Assembly: GCA_022013615.1 (NCBI GenBank)
Contig: JAKLQB010000797.1
Span: forward strand, 1-9,033
Direction: 5' to 3'
Source of the DNA: Desulfobacterales bacterium
Lineage (GTDB): Bacteria > Desulfobacterota > DSM-4660 > Desulfatiglandales > Desulfatiglandaceae
Length of the DNA: 9,033 nucleotides
In this document: positions 7,085-9,033 of the stretch, piece after piece
Numbering within the stretch: position 1 is the stretch's first letter
Layout of the letters: the number at the start of each line of letters is the position of its first letter
Program-made: the position numbers and the translations under genes
The notes under the pieces: generated by a model
Databases searched by the model: none
The model's input: only the letters and a program-made list of their open reading frames with translations
What the model was told of the DNA's origin: nothing

Positions 7085-7111
7085 GGATATAGGGGACGGG
7101 ATATAGGGGAC
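7085..7111 (+). repeat. Tandem pair of GGATATAGGGGAC
   Basis: Two identical 13-bp copies at 7085-7097 and 7099-7111, spaced by a single G (14-bp period). ATAGGGGAC-type units resemble motifs that I associate with REP elements moved by Y1 (TnpA-REP) transposases, but no transposase gene is in the window. The pair lies 38 bases before the start of the B3/B4 protein. Confidence 0.7.
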
Positions 7112-7149
7112 ATCCATAAGATTATAAAATTAATCGTGAAACAAGGAAT

Positions 7150-7869
7150 ATGATCGAGACACGTATTAGTGAGCAGGTATTCGAGAAGTTTCCAGGATTC
7201 AGGCGGGGCATTGTCTTTGCCCGAAACATCCAGAATGCGGGGAGCTCCCAAGAGCTGGAATCATTGCTTAATGAGGCGCTTGAACAAGCGGCAAGCGCAC
7301 CAGTCGACCTCAAGGTTGATCCTCGAACAAAGGTCTGGCAAGACACCTATCGAGAGCTTGGCGTAAATCCCAATAAGTTCCCTCCGGCACATCTGGCTCT
7401 CTTGAAACGCGTTCAGAAACCTGGGGCGAAAATTCCATTTATCAATAAGGCGGTCGCCATTATGAACGATAACTCCATTAGGGGGGTCCTTCCGGTTGGG
7501 GGGGATGATGTTATTCAGGCGGGCAATACCCTGGAACTGCTCTTTGCGGATGGAGGCGAGATATTCACACCGTTGAGCGATCCTGAAAAACAGGAACAAC
7601 CCGACCCCGGCGAGGTGATATATATCGTGGCCGAGACTGGTGAAGTCATGTGTCGCCGCTGGAACTGGCGAAACGGCTACCATACAAGAATCACCGAGGA
7701 GACACAGACCATGTTAATGAATATCGATGGTCTGGGTGAGGATATCGAGAGTCATACCCTGGCGATGCGTGACAGGGTTGCGCGAATGCTTGAAGAGTTC
7801 TGCGCGGCGGAAACCCAAACAGCGCTGTTAACCCCCACCCAGCCTTTCCATCGCTTTGAGACTTCATAG
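7150..7869 (+). CDS. Stand-alone B3/B4 domain protein (PheRS beta-like)
   Basis: A 239-residue soluble protein of the B3/4 family, homologous to the editing module of the phenylalanyl-tRNA synthetase beta subunit. Motifs in order are TYRELGVNPNKFPPAH (66-81) with LLKRV, then INKAVAIMN (98-106), then the glycine-rich LPVGGDD (114-120). GEVIYIVAETGEVMCRRWNW spans 154-173, followed by GYHTRITEET. The PheRS catalytic core and anticodon-binding parts are absent. Stand-alone members are candidates for trans-editing of mischarged tRNA, or for an amino-acid or nucleotide-related role; no function is proven from sequence. An AAGGA sequence lies just before the ATG (spacing of two bases, short). Base composition returns to that of the central operon, in contrast to the AT-rich gene upstream. 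It is probably transcribed alone. Confidence 0.82.
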   Translation: MIETRISEQVFEKFPGFRRGIVFARNIQNAGSSQELESLLNEALEQAASAPVDLKVDPRTKVWQDTYRELGVNPNKFPPAHLALLKRVQKPGAKIPFINKAVAIMNDNSIRGVLPVGGDDVIQAGNTLELLFADGGEIFTPLSDPEKQEQPDPGEVIYIVAETGEVMCRRWNWRNGYHTRITEETQTMLMNIDGLGEDIESHTLAMRDRVARMLEEFCAAETQTALLTPTQPFHRFETS

Positions 7870-7885
7870 GCGTCAGGTCTCAAGG
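7854..7885 (+). other. Hairpin spanning the stop codon of the B3/B4 gene
   Basis: CTTTGAGAC (7854-7862) pairs with GTCTCAAGG (7877-7885) over nine positions, one of them a G-U pair, with a 14-base loop that holds the TAG stop. No T-tract follows, so it is not a classic intrinsic terminator. It could stabilise the mRNA end or mark an element boundary. Confidence 0.45.
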
Positions 7886-7920
7886 GGCTGTTGCTCAAAT
7901 AATGTTTAGACATATTATCC

Positions 7921-7949
7921 TTGACTTAAAATAATTTAGATTATATAAA
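7921..7949 (+). promoter_or_regulatory. Sigma-70 promoter for a short transcript
   Basis: TTGACT (7921-7926) and TATAAA (7944-7949) each match five of six consensus positions and are spaced by exactly 17 bases. It lies 51 bases after the B3/B4 stop, in a stretch without a coding frame. Transcription would start near 7956. Confidence 0.6.
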
Positions 7950-7955
7950 CAAAAC

Positions 7956-8042
7956 AAAATTGATTTCCACCTTCAACAAAGAGGGATTATGCGATAAACA
8001 ACGTAAAGCCCAATTTCTGGTAAGAGATTGGGCATTTTTTTT
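7956..8042 (+). ncRNA. Candidate small RNA or attenuator leader (about 87 nt)
   Basis: The stretch is bounded by the promoter at 7921-7949 and an intrinsic terminator ending at 8042. No meaningful ORF is inside, except a Shine-Dalgarno-like GAGGGA (7981-7986) followed by ATG CGA TAA (7989-7997), a two-codon frame. A remnant coding region with its own ribosome site begins 13 bases after the terminator. The unit could therefore be a free small RNA or the regulatory leader of that former gene. I do not recognise a known riboswitch or Rfam fold. The 5' end is inferred from the promoter. Confidence 0.45.
8008..8042 (+). terminator. Rho-independent terminator
   Basis: GCCCAAT (8008-8014) and ATTGGGC (8027-8033) form a perfect 7-bp stem with a 12-base loop, followed by A and eight T residues (8035-8042). 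It would end transcripts from the promoter at 7921 and any read-through from the B3/B4 gene. Confidence 0.85.
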
Positions 8043-8054
8043 GGTGTGGAGTCC

Positions 8055-8185
8055 ATGATGATTACAGCTATAGTCTCGGGGGGACAATCGAGCGCTGATA
8101 AATGTTGGACTGGAGATTGGCATCCCTCACAGAGGATGGATACCCATTGCATATAGATTTTTCGGAGCCAAATCGACGCTTCTGA
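8055..8185 (+). pseudogene. Probable remnant of a SLOG / 'molybdenum carrier' (YpsA-like) gene
   Basis: A ribosome site GGAG (8048-8051) precedes ATG ATG at 8055-8060. The frame then reads MMITAIVSGGQSSADK and stops after 33 codons. The N-terminal pattern ITxIVSGGQxxxD is typical of the putative molybdenum-carrier / cpYpsA-like SLOG family (usual form IISGGQTGVDRAALD). After a shift at about 8103 another frame continues LDWRLA and then LTEDGYPL, which resembles the family's LDWAI and AEDGxIPxxYPL blocks with the stretch between them lost. It then hits a TGA at 8183. Taken together this looks like a decayed gene with a frameshift and deletions, not an active protein. The family call rests on short motifs. 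Confidence 0.42.
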
Positions 8186-8314
8186 TTTGCGAATGTAAGC
8201 TATTGTTTATCTGTAATGAGTGATACGGAATGAAAACCATAGGATATTGAATTATATAAGGACGGAAATCACTGTTTCATGAGGAATTTGTATCTTTCGC
8301 GATTTTACGGTTTG

Positions 8315-8345
8315 CCGGATATCATTCCTATATGATGATATCCGG
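8315..8345. repeat. Perfect 11-bp inverted repeat
   Basis: CCGGATATCAT (8315-8325) and ATGATATCCGG (8335-8345) are exact reverse complements around a nine-base spacer (TCCTATATG). No T-tract follows on either strand, so it is not an intrinsic terminator. It lies about 48 bases upstream of the -35 of the HNH gene promoter and could be a dimer-binding operator, a recombination site or a transposon relic. Confidence 0.75.
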
Positions 8346-8392
8346 TTAGGAAAATCTCAAAAAATAAAAAATTGCTTGTGAAGGCTAATAGT

Positions 8393-8420
8393 TTTAGAAA
8401 TTAACCGTAAACCATATAAT
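8393..8420 (+). promoter_or_regulatory. Sigma-70 promoter for the HNH gene
   Basis: A perfect -10 TATAAT (8415-8420) is preceded after 16 bases by TTTAGA (8393-8398), which matches four of six -35 positions. Transcription would start near 8427, giving a leader of about 28 bases with an AGGA ribosome site at 8442-8445. Confidence 0.55.
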
Positions 8421-8454
8421 CACTTGTTAGCCCAGAATTTCAGGAAAACTGTCT

Positions 8455-9033
8455 ATGAAGAAATGTCTATATACGTATAGAGTTCTAAATCGGAATAGCC
8501 CGCCTGATGACAACACCGAGTCAAAAGAGCACATTATCCCTTACGCCCTGGGTGGCAGCAATGATTTCGTAACATATGACTGCTCAAAGAGAGCGAACAA
8601 TGATTTTGGCAGAGACATAGATGCTCCTTTTGTGGCTTTACCGATAGTTGGTTTCAAGCGCCATGAATTTGGCATACAGGGTCAGAGCGGCAATGTCCCG
8701 CCAATCGAGATGAAGGCCACAGTAGTTGAACTGAACGAAGAAGGAACCATGGTTTTCCCTCATGAGGGTAAACCATATGTCAACCTACCACTCAAGCCAA
8801 ATGGAAGTATGTCTGAAGGAAGAATTGCCTTCAACAGACCACCCGAAAAGGTAAAAGCAGCGGTAAATGGCCTCCTTAAAAAAGCTAATCGTAAAGGATT
8901 CACCGTTCTGGCCCAAGATCTATCTCCAATCACAGACAGCACTACCTGCACTCAGAGTGCCACGAGGCAAACTGGGCAGACTGTGCAAGTTGATATGAAG
9001 CTTGGTATAGGCAACTTCTTTGAACCATGGGCA
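8455..9033 (+). CDS. HNH-type endonuclease (3' end outside window)
   Basis: The frame is open from the ATG at 8455 to the right edge (193 codons, incomplete). An AGGA lies nine bases ahead of the start. Residues 1-60 resemble the HNH_5-like nuclease fold. SKEHIIPYALGGS (23-35) carries the HNH first histidine H26, YDCSKRANND (41-50) supplies the central Asn, and GRDIDAPF follows. In related proteins two CxxC pairs hold a structural zinc; here only one cysteine of each remains (C4 in KCLYTY, C43 in DCSKRAN). The zinc knuckle therefore looks degenerate. Residues 60-193 form a long region without a motif I know. The protein might be a restriction- or phage-defence-type nuclease or an element-encoded enzyme; the missing C-terminus would decide. 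Nuclease call fairly sure, role unknown. Confidence 0.75.
   Translation, partial: MKKCLYTYRVLNRNSPPDDNTESKEHIIPYALGGSNDFVTYDCSKRANNDFGRDIDAPFVALPIVGFKRHEFGIQGQSGNVPPIEMKATVVELNEEGTMVFPHEGKPYVNLPLKPNGSMSEGRIAFNRPPEKVKAAVNGLLKKANRKGFTVLAQDLSPITDSTTCTQSATRQTGQTVQVDMKLGIGNFFEPWA

Larger units (their letters stand above)
8186..8454. other. Gene-free stretch before the HNH gene
   Basis: No credible gene was found on either strand. It holds the perfect inverted repeat at 8315-8345 and the promoter at 8393-8420. Short ATG frames at 8218 and 8279 end within 18 codons and lack ribosome sites. It may be further debris of the decayed gene to the left. Confidence 0.5.

Noticed and set aside
7261..7683. 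Minus-strand frame of 140 codons inside the B3/B4 gene
   Set aside because: It is the antisense shadow of a gene with strong family motifs.
8401..8440. Integron attC site (GTTAGCC near the HNH start)
   Set aside because: The core does not fit GTTRRRY and no matching partner core lies at the right distance.
8043..8454. Guide RNA of a HEARO/OMEGA type next to an HNH gene
   Set aside because: The HNH protein lacks any visible RuvC or IscB-like arrangement, and no large structured RNA was recognised; the small unit at 7956-8042 ends at an ordinary terminator.

Overview
The window looks like a chromosomal segment of a Desulfobacterota (deltaproteobacterium-like) anaerobe. This is inferred from family content, not from a marker gene. 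The pointers are a sigma-54 activator of the PspF type, a PilZ protein, and an IspH protein fused to a UbiA-type membrane domain. A protein ends in the 'LPICxxCKK..GYW..VE.YI..CPEC' tail that I associate with sensor proteins of this group, and there is a CAG-rich heptanucleotide tandem repeat between genes.

Left part (1-2901). The 5' end of a sigma-54 activator AAA+ domain reads out of the left edge on the minus strand. About 500 bases without a gene follow, holding a perfectly phased 12 x 7 bp repeat array and small dyads. Then comes a plus-strand pair: an unrecognised 240-residue cysteine-containing protein and, 8 bases later, an MscS-family mechanosensitive channel. A minus-strand PilZ protein converges on the channel gene with one base between the stop codons; it has a near-consensus sigma-70 promoter.

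Centre (3039-6567). A tightly packed minus-strand operon reads dusB-like tRNA dihydrouridine synthase, IspH-UbiA fusion, family 2 glycosyltransferase. Its junctions overlap by 4 bp (ATGA) and 1 bp (TAATG), so translation is probably coupled. The fusion would join the last step of the MEP isoprenoid pathway to a membrane prenyltransferase in one polypeptide. It is the most notable intact gene here.

Right part (6568-9033). This stretch looks accessory and partly decayed. It holds an AT-rich, apparently frameshifted small membrane protein with a four-cysteine tail, a pair of GGATATAGGGGAC repeats, and an intact stand-alone B3/B4 (PheRS-beta-like) protein. Next is a gene-poor 585-base stretch with a compact promoter-to-terminator unit (small RNA or attenuator candidate), a likely remnant of a SLOG/'molybdenum carrier' gene and a perfect 11-bp inverted repeat. 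Last is an HNH-type nuclease gene with a good promoter that runs off the right edge. No tRNA, rRNA, CRISPR array or intact transposase gene was seen.
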